Source of the DNA: Sorghum bicolor
Taxonomy: Eukaryota > Streptophyta > Magnoliopsida > Poales > Poaceae
NCBI RefSeq assembly: GCF_000003195.3
Contig: NC_012879.2
Location: forward strand, 20,174,647 to 20,238,646
Reading direction: 5' to 3'
Length of the DNA stretch: 64,000 nucleotides
The notes under the pieces were generated by a model. The model saw only the letters and a list, made by a program, of their open reading frames with translations. It had not been told where the DNA came from and searched no databases. A program made the position numbers and the translations under genes. Positions 1 through 10,521 of the stretch are shown in pieces (the stretch's first letter is position 1; each line of letters opens with the position of its first letter).

Positions 1-1430
1 TAAGCTATGCAATCCACCTAAAGTCTAGTACAAGGCTAAACACTAAACCACAACAACAAGAGATGGCTAGCTACACTCCTAAACAAAGAAGACTATGCTA
101 ACCAAGCTAAACAACTAGCAATGTATGCAAGTAAGTAAAGGAGTGGAGAGTGATTATTATACCAACGTTGTAGAGTAGAGATATATCCAACCAATCACTC
201 ACAACCACAATCACAATCACAATCACAATAGATAATCCTCGGCAAGAGATGACACAAGATTTTTTATGGAGGTTCACTTGCTTCCCGGCAAGCTAGTCCT
301 CGTTGTGGTGATACACCTACTTGATGGATCACGAGCTAATTGTCAATCTAAAGCCAAACCCTCAGCGGGTGCTGCACATCCACTCACAAGATGAAGATCC
401 TCCAAGCCACGAGCAATCCACTAAAGTAGCCAATTGCGATCTCCCACGAGGAAGGCTCAAGAACCCCTCAGAACGTATGTCAGCTACGTGTCACCCTTTT
501 AAAAATCGTGCATCAATCTCTAACAGTCACTTTCAAACCATCGGACGCGGTTAACTACCCACCGGACGCGTCCGGTACACACCGGACTCGTACTTAGAGA
601 GGGTGTAAAATGCGTGGGGTCATCAGACATGGACCACCAGATGCTCTCCTTCGTCAGATGCCGCGAGCACTTCTGTAGTGAATCACCGGACGCTCATCAC
701 CGGACTCGCTCACGTTACTGTGCGCGGGTCCGGTGTGTACACCCCAGAAGTGCCACGCACCAGACTCACAGAGTGCGTCCGGTGCAGCGTCTGATGATGC
801 GTTCGATGAGTGTTTTTCTAGTGAAAAATACTCCCGTGACTTCTCCAAACTTTCCACCGACGCAATAGAAAATATGCGTTTCATTTTTTTCAAAAGCGCC
901 GAATCCCGCTGAGCTTGCGAGGCGGGAGGGAGAGAGGAACCCAAACCCCTCTCTACCCTAGGAACTCCACCTCATTTGCAAATGTGCTAACACCACCAAG
1001 TGACCACCACCATTGTGCATGTGTGTTAGTATTTCACAAATATTTTCATCAAAGGAGTTAGGTTAGCACTTTACTAGATCTTAATGGATATGCTCAAGAT
1101 ATGGACCTAGTAGCACTTGATTCGAGAGATGACCGTGATTTCCCCTCTTGATAGTCGGCTATCTATCCTAAACCCGGTCAAACACTTATGTACTCAACTG
1201 AGACCGGCAAAAGCAAAACCCTATGTTTATAACTTTGCCTTGATCACTTTGCTCCTTGTCTATCACCATGATCTCCACTCCATGCTTCATCTCTTTGTAA
1301 TCATGTGGCCACTTTTCCATGCCACATTGCACCTTCATCACATGTCTTGCTATGCCTAACTCAAATCACTTAAATACAAGGCATTAGCAACTTAGTGTTA
1401 TTAATTACCAAAACCAAACTTGGGCTTTCA
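1..1430 (-). mobile_element. Degenerate LTR-retrotransposon LTR remnant (partial)
   Basis: No coding sequence is recognisable. On the minus strand the segment would begin with TGAAAGCCCAAGTTTGG near 1430 and run off the left edge. That start resembles LTRs of SIRE/Maximus-type Copia elements of grasses; this is recalled similarity, not a search result. Positions 540-800 carry many copies of CCGGAC/GTCCGG, and 205-228 is a (CACAAT)4 run. The segment abuts and seems to break the BED-like fragment at 1440-1673. The partner LTR lies outside the window, so neither TSD nor family can be confirmed. Confidence 0.4.
205..228. repeat. (CACAAT)4 microsatellite
   Basis: Four consecutive CACAAT units lie inside the LTR-like remnant. 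It is a simple repeat with no indication of function. Confidence 0.75.
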
Positions 1431-1439
1431 ACTTGTTCC

Positions 1440-1673
1440 CTAACCACACCTAGCACCCATCAACTCGTCAGAGTGTTTACATCTTACTCCATTCTCAAGA
1501 ACTGGCTCAAACTCTTTCCAACACCGAGACCTAAAGTTTTTTGTAGCCCTTGCAATAGCTGCTTTCTCTATTTTGTCATTCTCATTATCACCTACATCAA
1601 CTACATCTAAAATATTAACAAAAATAGCACTAATGTAATAGCTAGGTTGTAAGTGAGCAGCAGCAGCATGCAC
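1440..1673 (-). pseudogene. BED-type zinc-finger-like fragment (hAT-related?)
   Basis: The minus-strand reading frame contains SRCWKEFEPVLENG followed by CKHS. This resembles the N-terminal BED finger of hAT transposases and their domesticated relatives: an aromatic W..F, a Val/Leu-rich strand, then CxxC. The second Cys of the CxxC pair is Ser here and no downstream His pair is present. The frame is upstream-bounded by a plausible splice acceptor (TTTTAG, near 1617) and is cut off downstream by the LTR remnant at about 1430. It could be a later exon of the minus-strand gene whose first exon is at 58644-58730, but the splice phases do not obviously agree. It could equally be an unrelated hAT relic. 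Confidence 0.35.
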
Positions 1674-2227
1674 TACTCATCTGAGATGCTATTTGTCTTC
1701 AACATGCGCATGTTTAAACAATGAAAGTTAAAGCAATTAAGTCTACAGTCATGTTCTTTGGACATGCACTACTCATCCTAGAAAGCTACTTTAAACACTA
1801 GTATAGTGTTAGTTAATTATCTAACATTTCATATGCAAAGAGCATGCCAGGAGCTTGTTTATGAGATAGTCACGCAAAAGACAATAATTATGAGGTTTCG
1901 CACTATATTATAGTGATGGTTTGAGTATTTGTTTGTGGGAAGACAAAGGATGAAAACTAAATCGATAGGATGTACATGGACCTAGTAGATCAGTATTCAG
2001 TACACTAGCCTAATGCAAAGCTTGCTACAAAGCCAACCAGATCTAGCATGGTAAACCCACTGACGCATGAAATATACTAGCACCAAAACACCAACTACTG
2101 ACTATACGCGACTGGAGCAACAACCGAGAAGTTTAGCTTCGAACAACACTATGGCAAGCGACCGAGATCTAGCAGTGAGAACACAACCTAGCAGGCGCAA
2201 TCAACTGAGCGGGAGTGGCAGACGGGT
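1674..2227. other. Low-copy flank, no gene seen
   Basis: This is mixed AT-rich sequence without a long open frame or terminal repeats. If the minus-strand first exon proposed at 58644-58730 and 2230-2238 is real, this stretch is the start of its first intron. Confidence 0.4.
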
Positions 2228-2243
2228 ACCTTAGCAGAGCTGC
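2228..2243 (-). other. End of split exon 1 and its splice donor; D target site
   Basis: Positions 2239-2243 (GCTGC) are the left TSD of element D, matching 58644-58648. Read on the minus strand from the duplicated site, three further codons (Ser-Ala-Lys, 2238-2230) keep the frame of the exon at 58730-58644 open. They are followed directly by a donor AAG|GTACCC (GT at 2229-2228). Confidence 0.5.
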
Positions 2244-3459
2244 TGTTGACGGTCCTTAATGCTCACATTTAACCGTCAACTAATCATGGAAAAGGACCTA
2301 TATGCAACCAACATCCAAAATTAGGGTTTCATCTGACAGAATTCCACGAGTTTTGGTGTTTGTCTATTTCTGCAGGGGGTTATCAGGAAACATGGAGGAA
2401 AGGCCCACACGTCGGGTTTACATAGAGATCTTAACGTGTGCGCCAATTTTCTGTCATCTAGAAGACTCCAGAAGACACGGGAACGAACGGGAAGCCGAGC
2501 GGGCCCGGGGGCTGGGCGCCCGCCCTGCCCTAGTGACCAATCAGGGCAGGTCTCGCGGATCGTGCTCCACCGCCTCTAATCTTGAAGAATAACCGTGCGA
2601 TTAAGGTCGGTTTGATCCGACGGCCCATATTCATTTGGAGGGGCTATATAAGCAGGCCCCCTGGCCCCTGGAGGCATACCTCTTCTAGAGAATCAAAGCT
2701 AGGGTTTCAATTATTCATCCAAGTAGAGAGGATCCCTCTAGTTCATCTAGTTCTAGTTCTAGTTCATCTAGTTCTAGTTCTAGTTAGTTCTAGTTGTAAT
2801 CTAGAAAATAGGGAGAGAGAAGAGGAGAGCGAAGGAGGAGCCGGATCTGTCGGATCTTCCTCAACATTGTACTTTTGCAGCAACTGGTTCGTTCTTCATC
2901 GTTCTCCAAGTTCTTCAATTCATAATTCCTGAGTTCTTTAATTACGTTTATTTACATTCAAGTTATTTATTGGATTCCCGCTTGCATCAAGTGCTCTAGT
3001 CTTTGAAACACTAGAGTAGTAATTAATAGATTAGACGTGGTGTTTAGTCTTGCAATTACCTAGAATTACACCCAATCCTATGGATTGTTGTGGTAGCCCT
3101 AGGGTAGTGACAGCCCTATCGGTCGACGTATTCCACCTCGTTCGGATCGGTGTTTGTAGGACCGTAGTCAGAGCTTCCTAGCCCCCTTCTCATCTCTTTC
3201 TATGGCTAGTGTTCTGATGTCCCAAAATAAATAATCTTTGAAGTAATTCTTTATTCTTAGATCAACTAGAGAACTCTCAGGAAACTTCCTCTCTTCCCAC
3301 CAAAAATAATTATATAGTTATCCTTGGGCGATCTTGAATCTTAATTAGTACACTCACGTTCCCTGTGGAAAATCGATACTCTGGAATACTCCCAGGTGAA
3401 AGCTACATTGGTATCCGTGCGCTTGCGGATTTTTCTGTTTGCGTTTAAAATACCCAACA
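2244..3459 (+). repeat. Element D 5' LTR
   Basis: It begins TGTTGACGGTCC and ends AAATACCCAACA. A TATA box (TATATAAG, 2645-2652) lies upstream of a short TTCTAG-repeat tract. It carries one copy of a GGGCGCCCGCCCT motif, whereas the 3' LTR carries two. Confidence 0.93.
2738..2800 (+). repeat. (TTCTAG)n-like tract in the LTR leader
   Basis: Imperfect 6-bp units TAGTTC/TTCTAG with interspersed CATCTAG follow the presumed transcription start. The homologous tracts in the D 3' LTR (about 57928-57980) and both B LTRs differ in unit number, so the tract varies by slippage. Confidence 0.7.
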
Positions 3460-3466
3460 AGCTTTC

Positions 3467-3483
3467 TGGCGCCGTTGCCGGGG
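3467..3483 (+). other. Element D primer-binding site (tRNA-Asp)
   Basis: TGGCGCCGTTGCCGGGG is complementary to the 3' end of plant tRNA-Asp(GUC) including CCA. It starts 7 bases after the 5' LTR. Confidence 0.85.
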
Positions 3484-3577
3484 AACGGTAGCTGTGCTAG
3501 TTTCGAACCAAGTCGTCCGTGTATCCATTTTCTTTTCCTTTTTTACCAAACTCACCTTACCATTTTCACCATACCAC

Positions 3578-3847
3578 ATGGATTTCACTCCAAACATTAA
3601 TGAGCATGGAATTTATTTCATAGCCACTTCGTTTACTCCATGCTCATATGCAACATCTTCCTAATCTTTTGGTCTCTCCAACATCACCACATTTGAGATC
3701 ACCAACCCCCTCTTCCTTTCTATTTATAAAAACTTTAAAAGGGTGGTTGTCGATGCATATGTCTATAATAAATATTGTAGATCTCGTTGGGTCGATCTTG
3801 ATATAGGTCAGCGTTGGAGGGGAAACCACTTCGCCGACATAAATTGA
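3578..3847 (+). pseudogene. Gag-like N-terminal fragment of element D
   Basis: An ATG at 3578 opens a frame that reads to 3847 with one internal TAA at 3662-3664. It contains NPLFLSIYKNFKRVVVDAYV and KYCRSR, a stretch shared with B (minus, 31155-30943) and E (about 13600-13850). It lies just after the PBS, where gag is expected. B and E have TGA where D has TGG after KYCRSR, so D preserves the longest reading. The function of this segment is unknown, and no Retrotrans_gag core is visible. Confidence 0.6.
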
Positions 3848-4508
3848 TGGTTTCCCAAGGACAAGCTTAGTGTCCTAAAATAAGCACTGATTAGATTGTA
3901 ACATGAGCTTTTAATTATTTGCACATTACCTTGTGTATTGAGCATATAAGGATAATTGTAAACAATTCCTTTGGGTATTCTTGTCACTAACATTTCCAGG
4001 ATTGGAGCAAGAAGATCGGATGAATGACAAGCACAAGGTATGTCCAACCAATCATCATACAACATTGAATTAAATTCATCCAAACTTGAATTTTGCAAAA
4101 TTCAAGCTTGGGGGAGTACTTTACATAAAAACACCCTTTGCCATGTTGCTATGTTGGTTGTCCCTACCTTTGAGACATGCTCAATTTGTTAAATACTAAT
4201 CACACTACTTCATCTCCACTTGAGTAGATCTCTATAAGTGCTCTCATGCTACCTTTATTTGCTTTAGTATATGTCTAGGTTTGGAGTAGTTTCATTTATC
4301 TCTTAATTAAGCATGGTGCTTAGTTTAGGAATGATGATCTTACTTCCAAGGGATTTTAAATTAAGCATGGTGCTTAGGTTAAAATGCCCTCCTAAATCAA
4401 ATTAGACATGGTGTCTAGGTTGATTTTTGAGCCGATAGTATGCTATAGTAGACATTGGATATTTTGTTGGACTAACCCCTACAGAAAAACTTTCAATATC
4501 GACCTGGG
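3848..4508 (+). other. Element D interior, non-coding, with internal PPT-like motif
   Basis: No gene is visible. Positions 4105-4116 read AGCTTGGGGGAG, the same motif that precedes the 3' LTR of this family. Short repeats of AAATTAAGCATGGTGCTTAG occur at about 4300-4375. Positions 4504-4508 (CTGGG) are the left TSD of element E. Confidence 0.6.
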
Positions 4509-5856
4509 TGTTGACAGTCCTTAAGTACCAAATATAATCATAAAATAAATAAAGAAAAGGATCCAAATGCAACCAACACCCAGACTTAGGATTTTATCTG
4601 ACAGAATTCCACGAGTTTTGGTGTTTGTCTATTTCTACAGGGGTTATCAGAAAATATGTAGGAAAGGCCCACACGTCGGGTTTACATAGAGATATTAACG
4701 TGCCGCGCAATTTTCTATCATCTAGAAGAGTCCAGAAGCCACGGGAACAAACGGGAGGCCGAACGGGCCCGGGGGCAGGGCGCCCACCCTGGTACAAGCA
4801 CTAATCACAGAATGGAGTACACCATTACAAAGATCTCGTCGAGCTGATCGAAATGCATATATTATTTGCTATATTTGGAGTTCAGAATCAAGAGATATTA
4901 ATAAAAGAACGACTCCACATAAAAGAGCTGCGGGATCAATTGGGCCCAAATCAGATTTTGATCCATTAAGACCTATGTGCATTTTAATGAGATATGGTGG
5001 AAAGTTTAGTACCACATCGCCTGCTGAACCAAAAAGGTACAAAAGGAGGAGGCTATATAAGCAAGGCTCCTGGCCCCTGGAGGAGAACACATCATTATAG
5101 AGTTGAGAGGTGCCCTCGAAGGATAACCTTTCCTCTATATAGAATTAGGGCTTAGCATCCAATGTGAGATTAGAATTTGTTCTTCTATGTTCTTCTAGAT
5201 TGAGAGAGATAGAGTGGAGGTGTAGATCGGAGGAAGCCCGGTCTGTCGGTGTCTACTCCGAAGTTGTACCTGCGGGATCAAGTCTCCTAACCCGAGGCTT
5301 GCTCCTTGGATTCTTCAGTATTTCGACTTCTAAATTCTAGTAAGTTCTTGTTTTATTGTTCTTTGGTTTATGAGTTTACTTTAATCTCTTCCAGTTGAGT
5401 TTAGAGTAATCATTACTAGCGTAAACGTGGTGTTTGGGCTAGGGTACTCATAGATATCCCCTGACTAGCTGGACCGTGGTAGTAGCGAGGAACGTGACAT
5501 TTCTGAGTTACCTTTGCATCCCACATCTTGTTAGCAGGACGGGTAGGGTTTATAGGTGCGAGTCGAACATCCTTTGTGGTGTCTAGATTACGTAAGCTTC
5601 CCCAATAGAACAGTAGATCATCCTTACCAAGGTTAGAACGAGACTACGGTTGCAGTCTTCCCTATACATCGCTCACATCGAGAAACATTCTTTGTAGCCT
5701 AAAGGGTAGTAGCAATAGATTTGGTTAGTCAGATGCACGCTTTCTCCCAGTGGTAAAAATATAAATACGATACTTTGGATAACCTCCCGGGTGAAATGCT
5801 CACCGATATCCGTGCGCTTGCGGATCATTTTCTGTTGGCGTTACCAAATATCAACA
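4509..5856 (+). repeat. Element E 5' LTR
   Basis: It begins TGTTGACAGTCC and ends CAAATATCAACA. A TATA box TATATAAG lies at 5054-5061. It shares its first ~250 bp with the B and D LTRs, then diverges. Confidence 0.92.
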
Positions 5857-5864
5857 AGCATTTC

Positions 5865-5877
5865 TGGCGCCGTTGCC
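5865..5877 (+). other. Element E primer-binding site (tRNA-Asp, degraded)
   Basis: TGGCGCCGTTGCC matches the tRNA-Asp-type site of D for 13 bases. The following GGGG has decayed to AGAG. Confidence 0.75.
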
Positions 5878-5913
5878 AGAGAGAAAGACGGTTTGCTGAG
5901 ATAACTTTAAGTC

Positions 5914-6135
5914 TTGCTATTATCTTGTATTATACTTTTATTCTTTTATCTTCTTATTTTTTCCATCTTTGTGGATAACTCAAATTCCATACCTATTATT
6001 GAATTATTTGCACCTTCGAAGACCAGCCATAGACCATGGGAGTCAACAAGTCCTGCCCCTAATTATGATTTGCGTCTGGAGTTGATTGCAATAGGTCAAA
6101 ACCAACCCTTTTCTATAGCCAAGGTCCTATCTTTT
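5914..6135 (+). pseudogene. Element E gag N-terminal fragment (5' part, cut by G)
   Basis: The frame contains PRPWES-type residues (HRPWESTSPAPNYDLRLELI), followed by an AIGQNQPFS stretch. This resembles the N-terminus of Athila/Tat-type gag proteins. The frame is open up to the G insertion at 6136 on a codon boundary. It continues open after the TSD copy at 13025-13029 for another 40 or so codons. The gag core that should follow is missing, so this is a remnant. Confidence 0.6.
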
Positions 6136-8649
6136 TGTAATACCCGATTTTAAGGACAAAACCAGATATGCACCATATGCGAGTTTTAAAAGGCAAATCT
6201 CACATATAGCTACAAATAACGGGTAATATCAAAAGACAATGCAAAAATTATATAACTTACTTAATATAAAAGAGATAACCTTTGATAGCAAACAGCGGAT
6301 AGACAACTCCAAACTTCGTGTATTAACTTCACTCAACAGGATCCAACTGACTCGTTGATCACAAGCCTAAACTTCTCTTGAGGTTTGCGGGAAATAGCAA
6401 GAGTGAGTCCATGTCGAACTCCACAAGTATAGCAACTAGATTGTATATATCCCACAATCTCATGATCAATGTGACATAAATAATGTAAAGCATTAAACAA
6501 TAAACAATGAGCATATTTAACACACAAGATTCATCACCCTTAATGTAGATGTCCCCAAGGCCACTCCTGACCGTGAGCTCGGCTAGTATACTAGTTTTAA
6601 CACTCTGCAGAGGTTGTACATCTTTGCCCATGAGTCATGATTTACCCTTTCGCCCGAGGTGATCAGCCTCTTAACCCACTACCAAGGAAGGTCGGCAGGG
6701 ATCACTATGAAGCCTTTCAAAAGTTCGTCTAACATGTTAGGGCCGCAAGGTTTCCTTTGCGAGCAGATATAGATACCCCCTTCCAAATGGCACAATGACG
6801 CGCAACCTATACACATAGGGACAGGGGCTCGCACTATACCCGTGTCGGTTCAGCCCCTCTAGCGCCCTTTCGGATAACCTCTAACAAGCTAGAAATGGTC
6901 TTCATACTGAGCTAAAGCCAGAGCCATTATAGCCCTCATGGTTGCACTGTTGTCCCGGGTGATCACGTACAGACAAATCATCAAGTGGCTAAAATGTCAT
7001 TTTTATCATTTATTACTTAACATTAATCTAGTCACAGGATCATGGTCACAAAAATAAAATCCAAATGCTATACTTGCCTTAATCCAATTGCTTTTGCTTA
7101 TCCTGCTGGTCTCACTAGTTGTCCAAGGCTCAGATCTTGATCACTGAAGTACTCTTGTTCACCGCGAATTGTTCACCGACTAAACTCGATCATCGATCAT
7201 CAACACACAAACAATCGGAGACAACATACACGAAGCAAACAAGGCTACAATTAGAACAGTACAGCAATCATATAAAAACAGTATGAAAAGTTTGTGAAAT
7301 GATTCTACGCATCGCTACGATATCATAGACGTAAAGATCACGAAAATCGGAGCTAAAACGGAGAAGTTATGAATTTTCTAAGATTTTATATAGAAAAGTA
7401 ATTAATTAATTAGGGTCACGAAAATAAAAAGTTTCAAATTGAGAAAACAATGTTACTAACATGTAGAGCTCGTTAATACGAATCCAGCGCAATTTGAATG
7501 GGTCAAAACAGAGTTAAGATGAATATTTTATGGCCAAAAGAAAGTCAGTGGCAATTCTGTAAATAGTGAAAATGTATTTTTAATCTAAAACCAAGCTGTT
7601 TGTGTTTTCCAAACTGAAAGACAAAGCGATTGGAGCTTATGTTGGTGGACAGGGAGTAGATTCACCGGCAATGACGCTTTCTTGGAGCTACAGCAACGCC
7701 GGAGCAGCCGACCGTTCGTAGATGTCGTGTATAGGCGAGACGATGGCGATCACGTTGTAGAGAAGAAAATATAAATTTTATTTTACTACATTAGGAATTC
7801 TCAAATTAGAGGCTTCCTATATGATAGTCTTTAATGTACTTTGCCTAAGGGGTTGCTACATATATATAGGGAGAAAAACTCCCCACCTCCACGTCTACTA
7901 GCGATATGGTACTAATTGATTTGCAACCTTTACCTTTACTAATAGGCCTAATTAATTATTAAAGCCCATTAGTAAATAAAGACATTGACCATTGAGATCA
8001 TGGGCTTGAGCGCGGGATAAAATGAAAGATTTTATTATTTTCGAAATTAATTAATTTGGTGAATAAAATAATCCTAGAAAAGTCCAGAATTATTATTTAA
8101 GCCATGAAAAATACTCCAAATACTCCAGAAAATCAAGGAAAAATCTCAGCGACATTATGGAACATGAGAAAACCAATTAAAGTATTTGGATCTCATGATA
8201 AGATAATTTGGAGCATCTAAAAATTAGATTATGCTTACAGAAAAGTGAGAACAGAAGCTGGAAAATTCCTAAAAACTTTGTAGAGACTGCTTGATGGACG
8301 AGGAACTAAAAGAAGTGCTTTGAGTGACAAAGAAAAGATTTTAGAAAGCTCCTAAAAAACTTGAGCTTAGAAACAAGGAATTTGGTTGTAGATAAAGATA
8401 AAGATGTACGAAGATCGTTCTACTAAACGAAATTTTAAAAACTTTGCTTAGTCTCAACACACAAAGGAGCAACAAACAAACATCACATAAAACATATGTA
8501 CCAGCATGTATGGACAACAACGTTGCTAAACCCTATGATGAATTTTAATTTAAGGAAAATTTTCATTTTACTATATTTTCATAAGCACAGAAATACAAAA
8601 TAAATTATTTTAGCTTTATTTTCAAAGAAGCAAAATTTAGGGAGTTACA
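6136..8649 (-). repeat. Element G 3' LTR (left copy)
   Basis: This 2514-bp direct repeat matches 10522-13024. It ends (plus strand) GGAGTTACA. A run ATATATATAGGG near 7859-7870 reads as a TATA-like CCCTATATATAT on the minus strand. Small open frames inside it (for example 6333-6631, also present at 10719-11017) are just the duplicated LTR. Confidence 0.9.
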
Positions 8650-10521
8650 ATTCTACCCCCTTAAGATGAATCTCGTCCTTGAGATTCGGAAGACAGTGAT
8701 CAAAGAGATATAGATTTTGAATCTTGTTCACTTCCTTGAGTAGTTATATCTTCATAGCAATGATTCCACTCTCTTACTCCAAGTAGCCTCTCAAGTATTC
8801 CTAAAATATTGACGAGACACCTAGTGTAGGTACGATCCTTCTTTATCCTTTTTAGACGCTACACATCATATAGTCTTTTAAATTCGCTGTACCGAGTCTC
8901 TTGATCCAAGGTTAGCTTCATCACTAAGTTCCAATTATCGGTACCTTTATCACAGTTAAGTTGCTTCACTCTCACACTGTACATACAACTCTGTAGACTT
9001 TGGTGTCATCTGATCCTCATACACAACTCTTAATCCATGAGTATCAGTAATGACATAAACCTACATTGGTATTAGCACACTCCAAATAGAATGATATCTT
9101 GAAACAAACCAATATACCAAGCACTTGATGTCCTTGTAGATGTTCCAGTCATTAACCACTTCTTCTCTTGTAACTTTTTTAATTAGGCTACCCCCTTAAG
9201 ACGAGGTGAACTATGGGGCACAAGAAAGGTAGCTTGCATGTTTTCTAGACAAGTTAACTAACATTGAGAACTTCTGACATCCAAAGATCTTATGTGCAAG
9301 AGAACAAACAGGTATCCTGAAATTCTCTCGTGATATGAAAACACCAGCGTGGTAAAACAAGTGCAACTCTTATTCTGTGAATCCAATAGAGTTGTGGCTT
9401 ATACCGTTAGAAAACATATGAAATTCCCAGCAACTTTCATGTAGAAAAGCTCCTTAGGTTCTGTCTTTAAGCTTAGGTAAAATAGCCAAACTTAAAATCC
9501 ATCCTGACGATGTCTCAGCAACAGTGCAGTAACTTCCAGAAGTTATATCTCGAGCTTATTAATACATCTGGAGATGATCCTTACATTTTTAAAAAGATTA
9601 GGCAATCCTCTATAACTTTCGTATACAAATTTTTCCCAGATTCTGAATTTAAGTTGGCTGAAAATAGGGAATACCAAAACTGCCCAGACATTGATACAGA
9701 ACAGAAACATCCAATTGTAATTAACATATCTCAGGTTCTACTCATCCAAATGAGTCGAAAGCTTAGAAAATTGTCTACAATGTTTCTATAGATCACTTTT
9801 CCAAATTCTATAGTATATTTGTCTCAAACAGTAAGCAACCAAATCTGGTCCAGGTTCTTGACAGCACAGTTGTATCATCTTGTGATTTTTGTAACTTCCA
9901 AACCATAATAACTATGAGGGTGATTCTTGCAGTCAGAGAAAGATCTTGAAGTCTAGTTGTTCCCAGAAAATTTTGATAAACTTTGCACGATCCAAACTTG
10001 AGATACTTCAGAATCATTGCAGACTACTCCAGAAATCAACAAGGGATAGAAACAAGAGATAGGCAAACCCAACCACTTACTTCATTAATCCTTTTGCCTT
10101 AGGCCTATGAACTAATGAAATTGTGAGGAAATCCCACAAGATCATTGCACTCATTACAAGGATCAAAATCAAGCATAAACACAATAACAAACCAATTATG
10201 CATTGAAGGTTCACACTTCACTCAACTTGCGATACTATCGTTCTCTTCCTATTAAGGGTAAAAGATCCTAAAACTCCTATTTCAATGGTGCCAGAAGGTG
10301 GTAAGAAAATTTCTAAAAGCATATCAAGCAAGGAGTGGGGATGAGAACAAGTCTTTAAAATAAGCAACATGGTGAAGATGATTAGCAATGAAGAGGATAT
10401 AGTATGGACGAAAATATCAAGGTTTATAGAGCAAGGATTTTATGACAATTCCAAAAACCTTAAGACGGCAAATTTCTAACTGGGCTTGCGTCCTACAGTC
10501 AGCATTGCTTTGATACCACTT
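8650..10521 (-). other. Element G interior: PPT, non-coding core, PBS
   Basis: Positions 8650-8664 hold the PPT (minus strand TTAAGGGGGTAGAAT). Positions 10507-10518 hold the PBS TGGTATCAAAGC, complementary to initiator tRNA-Met with one mismatch (normally TGGTATCAGAGC). Between them I find no gag or pol motif on either strand. A 93-codon plus-strand frame at 9510-9791 runs antisense to the element and has no known domain. Confidence 0.75.

Noticed and set aside
6333..6631. Two short minus-strand frames, nearly identical to those at 10719-11017
   Set aside because: They lie in the two LTRs of element G and are duplicated only because the LTR is; no domain.
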